The position numbers and the translations under genes were made by a program. Positions 12,154-23,900 of a stretch of 64,000 nt of DNA are shown here, piece by piece. The notes beneath the pieces are model-generated. The model was not told the DNA's origin. It ran no database searches and was given only the letters and a program-made list of their open reading frames with translations. How positions within the stretch are numbered: position 1 is the first letter of the stretch; each line of letters starts with the position of its first letter. Source of the stretch: Mimachlamys varia (lineage: Eukaryota; Mollusca; Bivalvia; Pectinida; Pectinidae); NCBI GenBank assembly GCA_947623455.1, contig OX392534.1, positions 36,709,426-36,773,425 of the forward strand, in the 5' to 3' direction.

Positions 12154-12538
12154 AGGCCCAATATACATAACTTCAGAAATTTTTTCGGGATTCTGAAAAA
12201 TAATGAAAATAAATCCAGTTGATAACCATGCAAAAATAAGTCTTAAAAGAAGTAAACATGAGCGGTAACTAACAAGAAACTTTTGACAAAAAAATCCAAA
12301 GAATTGAAAATAATTCAGGTGTGGCCCACTTCAACAACAAACCGAAGGTAGAAGACAGTTCAGAATGGACGCCCGTTTACAAATACCGAGTTTCAACTGC
12401 TGCTGTACCGGTAACCGCGTAAGAATGCCTCTTGAATATTGCTGATATCAGTTAATCTGATCTAAATCTATAAATATAATAAGTTATAAGGCTTGATTTT
12501 CGCTTCAAGCTTTGTCGAAATTTACGTATATTGGGCCT
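12154..12538. mobile_element. MITE family A, copy 2 (385 bp, reverse orientation to copy 1)
   Basis: TTAA at 12150-12153 and 12539-12542. Internal order is the reverse complement of copy 1: it starts with the block that ends copy 1. The left end has one change (CATAAC for CGTAAC). Confidence 0.9.
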
Positions 12539-12542
12539 TTAA

Positions 12543-13249
12543 ATCGGACAATATTCAAACTTCGACCTATCAGATGCCTTTATTTGGCGGCCATATTTAA
12601 TCGTAATGCCATAATGTTTAGTTTATAATAAGTGCCATTACGTTATCATCCCTACCACCAAGTCACCATAATCTAAAAAAAAACAAAAAAAACTTTATTA
12701 CAGGATATGTTTTTAGCCAATCAGATGCCTTGGTGGCCATCTTGGATGCTTGATCCGGGAAAAAAGAGCAAGGTGCACAACAAGACTTCATGCTTAGTAT
12801 GTATGTGAAGTTTGATGACAATTGCATCAGTAGTCATTTAGTCATTTAAGTACAATGGTTACATTACCATGGGATGGGATGGGACGGGGCGGAATGTGAT
12901 GAACATTGCTGATCTTGCAATTCATTTATGAATCTTTTAACCAAAGATTTTGTTCCAGAGAAACAATACACTTTTATTCAAGATATCTTAATGCAACTTT
13001 TCCCTGTAGTTTCATGAAGTGCATATACATGTAATACTTTTGGGGTTTTGTAAGCACACAGAGCACTTAATGACACTTATTAGGTCGAAAACAGTATATA
13101 TCAAATATCGATAATTTGTCGATTCAAGTTTAGTCGTTAGTCACCCTTTATTTTGTGGATTTTTCATTCATGTTCTGTATTTGGGAAGTTTACCAAAGAC
13201 AATGAAGTGCCTAGTTTTACCACCTGTTAGCTAGTGTGGTGTAACACTA
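12543..13249. other. Non-coding spacer
   Basis: No gene seen. A short G-rich run of GGGATGGGAT type lies near 12870. Confidence 0.5.
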
Positions 13250-13518
13250 CTGTAGAAGCCAATATTTTCATGGGTAGAATTTTTCGCTTTGCCAGGCACA
13301 AAACTGTTTACTGTGTGAAATTTCTCACACTGTCAGTCAAATTTCTCACACTGTCAGTCATGCTGTTTTTTACTGTGTACCTATAATACTATTATACAGG
13401 GAGCCATTATACACAGTAGAGTTTGAGTGGTGTAAAATTTGTTCATGTGTGGATTTGTTGCAAGCGAAATACATATGTAAGTAAAAATTTCCACACCATG
13501 AACAATTACACTTTTACA
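13250..13518. mobile_element. MITE family E, copy 1
   Basis: Starts near TACTGTAGAAGCCAATATT and ends in ATTACACTTTTACAGTAT, so the termini are inverted around TACTGTARAAG. It shares these ends and the internal TTTTTCGCTT and GTGTGGA blocks with 46791-47035 in opposite orientation. Internal 20-bp duplications of the TTTCTCACACTGTCAGTC block are present. A TA target duplication is likely. Confidence 0.65.
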
Positions 13519-13519
13519 G

Positions 13520-14250
13520 TATGTCACAATTTTATCTAATTTCCTTAAGTTTAAAAAATTGAAACTTTCCTCATTGTAGAGTACTTACATCAAAACAAAT
13601 GTTCAACACATTGTAAACTATCATACTTTAATCATAAATTCATCACATAATAATATTATCAATAAATCATAACAAATATAAGCAAACAATACATAACATT
13701 CATAGAGCTCTTCATTATATTCAAAGGGCTCTGTACCCTCATAACCAAAGTCCTGTTACCTTAACTTATCTTTCACTGAAAATTTCCTAAGAAGATTCTT
13801 TAGAGCTATAAAAAGAAAACAAATTAACCCACATACTTGTGTTTGCTACAGCTGATCATTATAAAATACAACAAATTTGACTTTATTGTAGATATAATGC
13901 TATTTTGAAATTTGTGTTGAATTGCATGTATGTTGAAGCAAATCAAACTTTTAACAGGAGATCAATTACATTGCGATAAATAACAAAATTTGGAGAAAAC
14001 CTGCAATAAATTATCTTCAGAAAAATGTACCAATTTTCTGTTAACAGAGTTTGAATGTTCAAGTACCAGTATATATTTTTTTGTATTCACAATGTTACTT
14101 TGACTTTCTAATTGGAAATAAAAAGTTACTGGCCAAAGATTTTGTGGACATACCATATACTTCCAGAAATCCTATCATTATTGGTTTTTTTCCCTAAAAA
14201 TTCATCCTATATCCAATATTACCACACCCACCAACAATGGTTATACTGTA
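13520..14250. other. Non-coding 3' flank of PHYH
   Basis: AT-rich, no gene or repeat recognised. Confidence 0.45.
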
Positions 14251-14254
14251 AGAT

Positions 14255-14515
14255 GTTAATTGTTAGTGGTCATTTCTTGTTGTGGTCACTTCCTGTAGTG
14301 GTCATTTCCTGTAGATAATCACTTCCTGTAGTGGTCATTCATGAGGTGGTCACTTCCTGTAGTGATCACTTCCTGAGATTATCACTTATTGTGGAAATCA
14401 CTTTCTGTAGTGATCATTCTTGTAGGGGTCATTTCCTGTAGTGGTCACTTCCTGTTTGTGATCACTTCCTGAGATTATCACTTATTGTGGAAATCACTTT
14501 CTGAAGGTGGTCAAT
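14255..14515. repeat. Minisatellite of TCACTTCCTGTAGTGG type
   Basis: About 15 irregular units of 14-18 bp, built from GTGGTCAYTTCCTGTA and GATTATCACTTATTGTGGAA variants. A block of about 75 bp occurs twice (near 14355 and 14445), showing a higher-order duplication. It lies about 0.4 kb past the PHYH stop codon. Confidence 0.85.
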
Positions 14516-14929
14516 TCCCATCATACATTGCCAATATTTATAATACTGTTTTGTTGTCAGCACATGATATTGGCCATTTTTTGCATTAAAACATCTTCAC
14601 ATTGATTACTTAACTAAATCAGTCTGAGGTAATACAGAGAATCATTATTTCACATTACATCGAATCATGAAAGACACAGGCACATACTGATTAGAAAATG
14701 ATTGGTGAACTTTGGGTGACAGATTTCTATCAGGCAACAAAGTTTTAGTGGCAGCATCAAAGTTCTTGTTGAAATTAATTGTCTTATAATCAACAAAATC
14801 AAAAACAAATCACTGTTTTATGATACACATCTCTATGTTCACCACAGCGGCATTTAGACTCTCCTATTATACGATCTAGACCAGTTGTTGTTTAAAGAGT
14901 GGAAAGGTACACATTTTTCTTTGAGTTTT

Positions 14930-17900
14930 TCACCATGATGAGGTCCCTCTGATGTCCCGGCTTCTCATTTTCCAAACAGCCTGTAAATAAAAAACATAAT
15001 GTTCTTTTTAGTCAAACCCAACTATATTTCAATATAAAGGCATTTTATATAATCTTTCAATACAACTATATTTCAAGATTTTTATGGTGGATGATCTAAA
15101 TACAAAATTATATAAGCACTTACTGCAAAGTCAACGTCTTCCTTAGCTATGCCATATTTCTTGTTGGCCATTTCAGCGATTTCATCTGCAATGGTTTGTT
15201 GTACTGTACCCTTCACATCCACAAAATGACAGTCACTGCTACAGTAGTGACAGGATATCGCCTGCAAACAGAACAGTTTTATTTTTTACCTCAAAACAAC
15301 TTGAAAGTTTGAAAAGATTGAAAAAATAATATCGAAGAAACCTCACTTATACATTAGGAATAAGATTATACATGTTTCTATGATCATATACAATCATATT
15401 ACAATATAAAACATTTATTGTATCACCAACATAATTATGCAAAAATTCCTATACATGTACATTCATATCATAGACAAAATAAATGAAGCGTTTGTTAGAT
15501 ACCGGGTACGTATACATTATAAGAGTCAGAATGTACAATATTTATTATAGAGGTTAACTTAACTCCTTTAACCCTGAAGTGTTATGACCCATGATTTTCA
15601 CTGGAAGAGTTCAAACGTGTCTTCAGGGGTGAATGAAATTAATATATGTAAATGCTGCATCTAATATTATGTCATGTGTTGTTATATATTTCTCGGGAAA
15701 CTCAAAACAGAAATAGTGTTTCAGAAAATTCTCATAGGCTTATTTGAGTTACTTCCCCTGTGTATATTTATGAATTAGAACACAATGTATCCTTAAAGGC
15801 CCAATACACGTAACTTCAGGGAAATTTTCGTGATTCTGAAAAATTCTGAAAAAAATCCAATTGATAACCATGCAAAAATAAGCCTAAAACGAAGTAAACA
15901 TGAGCGGTAACTAACAAGAAACTCTTTACAAAAAAATCCAAAGAATTGAAAATAATTCATGTAGGGCCCACTTTAACAACAAACCAAAGGTAGAAGACGG
16001 TTCGAAATGGACGCGTGTTTACAAATACCGTGTTTCAACTGCTGCTGTACCGGTAACCGCGAAAGAATTCATCTTGAATATTGCTGATATCAGTTAATTT
16101 TAACTAAATCTATAAGTATAATAAGTTATTAGGCTTGATTTTCGCTTCAAGTTTTGCAGAAAGTTACGTATATTGGGCCTTTAAACCTTTTTTTAATTTT
16201 TGTTATTTGGTAAATCTTAACAACTGAGAAGTTGTTAAGATTGCCAAGAATAAAATATTCACTTTTATTATTATCTAATTTGCAAAAAAAGTTGACTATT
16301 TTAAAGGCCCAATATACGTAACTTTCGGCAAAACTTTAAGCGAAAATCAAGCCTAATAATTGTTATATATGTATAGATTTAGATCAGATTAACCGATATC
16401 AGCAATATTCAAGATGAATTCTATCGTGGTTACCGGTACAGCAGCAGTTGAAACACGCTATTTGTAAACAGGCGTCCATTTCAAACCGTCTCCCATCTTC
16501 GGTTTGTTGTTGAAGTGGGCCCCACCTGAATTATTTTCAATTCTTTGGATGTTTTTGTCCAGAGTTTCTTGTTAGTTACTGCTCAGGTTTACTTCGTTTT
16601 AGGCTTATTTTTGCATGGTTATCAACTGGATTTTTTTTTCAGAATTTTTCAGAATCACGAAAATTTCCCTGAAGTTACGTATATTGGGCCTTTAAGTGTA
16701 CCTTTCTGAACCCCTCTGTCCTGTTCATGCCAGACCCATGGATCAACAGTGGGTGGAAAAAGACTGTATCTCCTGGTTCCATGACGAGGTGAAGTCGCGG
16801 TGCCTTCGGATCGAAGTCACGGACACCATGGTAGTATTTGTTTACGCCACCCTAATAATCATAACATTATGCAGTTCTAAATGAGAACCATAATCAGCAT
16901 GACAAATAAAGCTGTTGAATACCTAACAAAATATAAATCATAACGTCAGGTTAATGCAACAAGGTGCATTTTTTTATTTTCAAAGTTTTGAGAAAATGGC
17001 AAAAGAAGCTTTCAATCCGGATACTCCTCAGTTGTGCAGTTGACCGCTTTAATTTTAAACACTATTCATCAAATTCAAGATATGTTGATTCCTTTTACTT
17101 ACACAAAAGTACAAGGTCAAAGGTCAACTTAAACACTGCCATATGAGGTTATAATTATTCACAAAAGGCATATTGTTGCATACAGGAATTCTGATTTGAA
17201 CAAGAGGCCCAGTGGGCCTGCATCGCTCACCTGGTGTGTAACCCTAAAGTCCCCTAAAATCTTTTACTGTTAGACATTTAAAAGAACATCTTAAGATTTA
17301 AACATATTTTACCACTATGACCATATAAGACAACATCATTTTCATTTTCAAATTTTGTTTGGCTTCATCCCAGGACGCTACAAGCCAAATATCATATCTC
17401 TAGGCATTTCGGTTTATCAGAAGAAGTCACTCAAAGCTTTTAACCACTGATTTGACCACTGTGACCTTTAATATGGGTCAAGCTCATTTTCCTTCCCAAA
17501 GTTTGTCGTGCTTCATCCAAGGAACCTGTCAGCCAAAAAACATGTTTCTAGGTCTTTTGGTACTTCAGAAGAAGTCGTTTAAAGGTTTTAACAGAGTTGA
17601 CCCTTGTGACCTTGAATATAGGTCAAGGTCATTTCTTTTCGCAAACTTTGTCAGGCTTCATCCAAGGAACCTTTCAGCCAAATATCATGTTTCTAGGGCT
17701 TTTGGTACTTCAGAAGAAGTCGTTTGAATGTTTTAACAGATTTGACCCCTGTGACCTTGAATATAAGTCAAGGTCATTTCTTTTCGCAAACTTTGTCGGG
17801 CTTCATCCAAGGAACCTTTCAGCCAAATACCATGTTTCTAGGGCTTTTGGTATTTCAGAAGAAGTCGTTTAAAGTTTAAAATAGATTTTACCTCACTGTG

Positions 17901-20900
17901 ACCTTGAATATTGGTCAAGGTCGTTTCTTTTCGCAAACTTTATTTGGCTTCATCCAAGGAAGCTACCAGTCAAATATGAAGTCTCTATGCCTGACGGTAT
18001 TTTAGAAGAAGTTGTTTGAAGGTTTCGACATTTTTGACCCCTGTGACCTTGAAATTAGGTCAAAGTGATTTTTTTTCGCAAACTTTGTTCAGCTCCTTCC
18101 AAGAAATCTACCAGCCAAATTTCATGTCACTGGGCCTTTCAGTATTTTAGAAGAAGTCGTTTAAAGGAAAAAGTTGACGAACGCAGGACGGACGGACGAC
18201 GGACGCTGCACCATCACATAAGCTCACTTGGCCCTTCGGGCCAGGTGAGCAAATAAAACTAGGTACTTTAATTGAAAAAGCACCTTGTTTCACAGTAATC
18301 TAATTAAAATATTAAATTAATCAACATTTAATCCTTTTCAAGCATATTGATGCTGATATATAAACTTACATTGCTAAATGTGTATATATATATATATTAA
18401 CATCTACCCTGATGCTTTTATACTAGCTGTTTTTCGGAACCAACATAGGAAAAAAAGGAAAACAATGCAAACAAAATTTGCAGTAAAATATGTGAGACCA
18501 GCAGCACAATGTGGAGAAAGAGCAAGTAAGAACCACAGAAATGAAGCTGAAACACCTTATATAGTGATAACTTTATGATAGATCAAGTTAATATCTAATT
18601 ACCTCCCATTCGGGGTAATCATGCTTCAGTAACTGCCCTTTGTGGGTACCAGGCAGAACTACCAAACAGCCATTCTGTCTGTCCACTCTCTCCATGGCCG
18701 TCCAGGAACACACCACGCGTTCGGCCGGTCGGAAGGGGAAGTAATACAGATCCTGGTGCATCGGGTGACGGGATGATTTCTTGCCTGTTTGACAGATAAT
18801 ATACATAAATCCTCTTAACCTATGGTAAATCATCATTTTGCAGTAATTAATAAATTGGACAAAATTAATCCCATCCTCGAGGATAAGCAAAGTCCATAGT
18901 CTGTTTCCAGTGTCGGGACATGAAGATTTTGTCTCAGGGGAAATGTCTTCAGTTAAACTGCCAATCAAACCAATGCAAACTGATTGGCTTTTTATTATTT
19001 TTTACACATTGTTTTATTGACAAAAAAACACCAATTATTTCATCAAAAATACAACTGTTACAGTGAAAATCATGTGAACCAAACAAAAAACAAGAGGCCC
19101 ATGAGCCTTAACATTCTTCTGTCAATCTATATAATTTTTAGTTGGTAATTCCGAAGTTGTTTAAGATATTACCATATTTGACCCCTGTGACCATAAAAGA
19201 GGGTCAATGAACAAACTTGGTATTCCTTTATCTCAGCATACTACTTGCAAAATAGCAGTATACTGAGACCTTTAGTTACTCAGAAGAAGTGTTTGAACTA
19301 TGTCAAGACATTTGACCCCTGTGACCTTGAAAGTAGATCAAGGCCAATCATTTGAACAAACTTATTAGCCCTTCATCCAAGCATGCTACAGAACAAAATA
19401 TTGGTACCTTAGGCCTTTCGGTTACTGAGAACAAGATACTTGAAGATTTTAATACATTTGACCCCTGTGACTTTGAAAGTGAGTCAAGATTATTTATTTG
19501 AACAAACTTGGTAGCCCTTTATTCAAGCATGATACAGACCAAATATCACTTCCTTGGGCCTTTCAGTTATTGAGAAGAAAAATACTTGCAGATTTGACCC
19601 CTGTGACCTTGAAAGTGGCTCAAGTTGTTTGAAGGAAAAGTTTAAGCACGGCAGACGGCGATGAACGGTGCATGATGGCTATAGGTCATCCTGACCCTTT
19701 GGGTCAGATGACCTAAAAACCAGCTATGCAGTTTACCCGATTAATTTTTGGTACCATATAGTTAGATGTTAAAAACTTACAGAATAAATGTGCTATTACC
19801 TGGATCTGGTGGTTTGTTGATCAGCATGGTGTGCATGGCTTTGACATTGGGACCAACAAAGGCCTCGACATAGTCAACAATCTGTAAGAAATTCCATCAA
19901 CTTGTCAACTTGTCACATACATTAGATCTGATTCTTAAATACACAGATAAAAATATTTATAATAACCATCCTAGTTCTAGTGGTCAAATAAGGGTTGCAT
20001 TCAAAACAGAATTTGTCAACAAACATGTGCCTATAAAGAAATGTACAACTGCTCTTGCTGTTCAAATTCCATGTCATACATATGTGTACCATAAATATTT
20101 GCATAAAATGAACACCTATTTAGGATGTAGAAAAATTCCAAGATGCCATAAACTACCGGCTCACCATATCTATACACTTCAACCATGCCTTCATTTCACA
20201 CAGATTTTCTGAATTACAAACTTGTTGCGAAGTCCAGATAGCTTAGATAATAATTTGATTCCTTCATGATTTTGTGGGTTTTTTTCCAAAATCATTATAA
20301 GTTAGTTGCTCCCACAAATTTCATCACAACATCCTGCCTACAGCAATATATAGGAAATGATGTACAGTGTTCCCTCGGCCTATCGCCACCTGAATCTACC
20401 GCCACCCTCGCATACCGCCACCTAAACCTCTAGAACGGATTTCGCTTCTATATAATTCCCTCGTTAAGCTACACTCGCATATCGCCATCCGCCACACCCT
20501 TTAAAATACAAACGTCCTGAATGGCTATACATTTCCCTTGACGATAACGCCACATTGTTCTGTTTTAGGAGATCGGGGAAATATTTAGTGTTCCATTTGA
20601 AATGGCATGCGGCAAAAATAGATCAATAACCATTTAAAGATATAAATTTGTGCCAATGAATATCTATATAACGACAGAATAATAAGCTAGTTTCTAATAA
20701 AATGTTGGAAATGCAATATATTACGCAATTCAATTTATGGTAATAATTTTCATAATTCGATACTATCGCCACCCTCTTTATACCGTCATAATTGCTGTGG
20801 ACAGAATATGGCAGTATAACGAGGGTACACTGTACATGAACTTGATAGGGACCCTGCAGGATTTATATTCCCATAATTGGGACAGTACATTTGGGCTGAT

Positions 20901-23900
20901 TTTCTAGTTTATATGTTACTGGTACTGAAGTAGTTATTGTACCTCTGGTTTGGTGCAGTAACTGAAGAGCACTTCGTCGTTCTGGTAGTCCTGAACCTTT
21001 GTAATAGCCTTTTGATCTGCAACATACTCCGTCTTGGCGATTGTGATGTCACGCATGATGGTTATACCAGGGACGTTGACTTCACTACGACAGATCTTCT
21101 CAAACTGGGCCCTGCATCAGTGTCAGTCATATATTACCTCATCTTTTACTTAATATTGTATGAATACTCTTGTGTTTGTATTTGGGTTAAGTCATTTTAA
21201 AAGTGAAAAGCTTGTAACGGTTCAAATTCAATACTTTTCAGAAATGTTTAGCCTAATTTTCCTCTGGCCCTGACACTAGACTTAAGACAATTTGACTGAT
21301 AAAATTAATGTCTGGTGGGGGGGCCAGAGCACACTCCTATTTGATAACGTTGAATTATCCGACACCATTTAACATTTCAGTTTTGAGATGCTGACATACA
21401 AAATAAACTTCCAGTATGATACAACATACACCTCACAAATATATCCTTAAATGGATTATTTATTTATCGAATATCTGCTGTTATTTTCACCAATAGCTCC
21501 TAAACTCTTTATGTAGTAGAGTTCTTCCTTTCATTCTAAATTTCAAACCTGAGCGGACGCCATTTTTTAATCTTGCAAGTAGGCCACAGGGCGACTCATC
21601 AATAAGAAAACCATTTACTGATCCTAACCAAAAACAGAAGATAATATTCTTGTTCAAAAGATTTCCAGACCACATTTTTATGTTGATAACCCACTCCCCA
21701 ATACCGTTTTACGTTGGGAGAACCCACATTTTGTATATTGTAGCAGTGCGCTCTAGCTAGCCCCACACTAGAGGAAACTGGATCAAGACTGATAGAAATT
21801 CTGTATATTATCTCAAAAAAATCATAACTTTTTCATATAGAATCCAATATAATCACCAAAGAAGATAAGTCCAACTAGAACTGTAAGCCGATGGCTGACT
21901 TATACCCCCCCGCTACCTCTTATTAGAGGTGTCTGACATGTTTTTGAAAAAAACATGATGTAGTACAAGTTGTATAAAACATGCATTATATAATGTATTA
22001 TTTTATATTACTATGTATCACCGCATATCTAAAAAACAAAAACAAAGAAGGCACCTTTGGTCTTACATACATTACAGTGTATATTTCATATCAACAATGT
22101 GGATGCATATGACCCAGTAGTTTAGAAGAAGTTGTCCAGACATCATGTTATTACGGAAACCTGTGTATAGTCACCTCATTACCATGGCAACCAAAATTTT
22201 GACAAACGAAACCCTGTATGCAAATCTATACATGGTCCCCAACAATACTGCCAAGTTTCACTGAAATTGATCCAGTAGTTTAGGAGGAGTTGTCCGGACA
22301 ACACATTATAATGGAAACCTGTGTATAGTGACCTGGTTACCATGGCAACCAAAATTTTGACAAACGAAACTCTGCATGCACATCTACACATGGTCCCCAA
22401 CAATACTGCCAAGTTTTATTGAAATTGATCCAGTAGTTTAGGAGGAGTTGTCCGGACAACATTTTATTATGGAAACCTGTGTATAGTGACCTGGTTACCA
22501 TGGCAACCAAAATTTTGACAAACGAAACCCTGCATGCACATCTACACATGGTCCCCAACAATACTGCCAAGTTTTATTGAAATCGATCCAGTAGTTTAGG
22601 AGGAGTTGTCCGGACAACATTTTTCTACGGACAGACGGACAGACAAGCTGATTCCAGTATACCCCCCCTAACTTCGTTGCGGGGGGGTATAACAATGAAA
22701 ATTCCTTCAATAAAACTAATATGTACTAAGTAATATTTTCTTAAGTTTGACCCTTGGCCTGTTCTTTTAAGAATAAAACAAAAGATACATGGGTCGATAA
22801 AGAATATTCTATCGAGGACTGATGTCAGTTTTAACTACATACCTATAAAGCTACCTGGTATATATGTATACATACCTATATCTCTCCAGGTCCTCTTTGG
22901 GCACCAAGCCTCTGATGACTAGGAACCCATCTCTCTCGTACGCTGCCCGTTGTTCATTGCTGAGTAACGGAGACGGTAATGTGTATTCAAACTGGTCGCT
23001 TGACACTGACAGAGCTGTTGTTTCCTGTGTCTGTGGAAAAGTGAAATGGCACAATTGTCAGTTTTACTTTCATATTTACAACAAATGTCTATCACTTAAC
23101 AGTGTAACAGAGGTTAGAATTATTATTTCAATGCCTCCGCTAGGAGTCGAACCCATAACCTCCGGCTACTACCTATAGTCTTATGCTCAACCGATCAAAC
23201 TATAGAGATCTCCCTAGCTAGCTAGCAAAGCGATATATTAAATACAGCTAGTGTTTAATCGATACACCAGTTTAGAGTTATATGAGTTATTAACTCTAAT
23301 ATCAAAATTATCTGGATTATCATATAAAATCTGATTATCTCCCTCCTTTAATTTCATTTTCTAGATTGCCTTGATCTGAGCCTAATGTGTCATCATTTTT
23401 TACTGTACTTGCATGTATTGCTTGTGGTAATGCATACATACAATGAACATACTGGGTAGTTTTTAATTTTACATGCATGCAACTGTTTATTAATGAAATT
23501 CTTTGTTTAGAAAATAAAAGTCCATCCTTCAATGGAGCTAAAATGTTAGCAGTTCTTTTTTCATTTGAATAATGGAATACCATGTTAGTCTCGATACTAT
23601 TTTGATGAAATTCCTTTGTGTGCTGAACATGGTAAACATGGTAAACTGGTAAATTGGAGACATACAGTGTAGTAAATTGTATTTTTTAAATATAGTTTTG
23701 TAAGTGATGCAGTTAAATATTTCTAGATTTTTGATAAATGATACAATGTACACTGTACACATTATGAAAACACTGCATTACTTATCTAAAGTGAGAGTAT
23801 ATGTAATAATCAGATTTCACAACAAATCTCTATGCATTTAAATTCTGATCACTTGCGATTAACTCTATCACATGTACAATTGTCAGTGTATCCATGTTAT

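Noticed and set aside
17452..18256. Open frames of 63-91 codons in PHYH intron 5
   Set aside because: They repeat the same peptide out of phase because of the ~145-bp repeat; they lie inside an intron.
19092..19716. Helitron call, because of the terminal hairpin followed by CTAA
   Set aside because: The left end does not start with TC and insertion between A and T cannot be shown; left as an unclassified tandem-repeat element.
22179..22710. Three minus-strand frames of 71-77 codons with near-identical sequence
   Set aside because: They are spaced exactly 158 bp and reflect the tandem unit, not a gene family.
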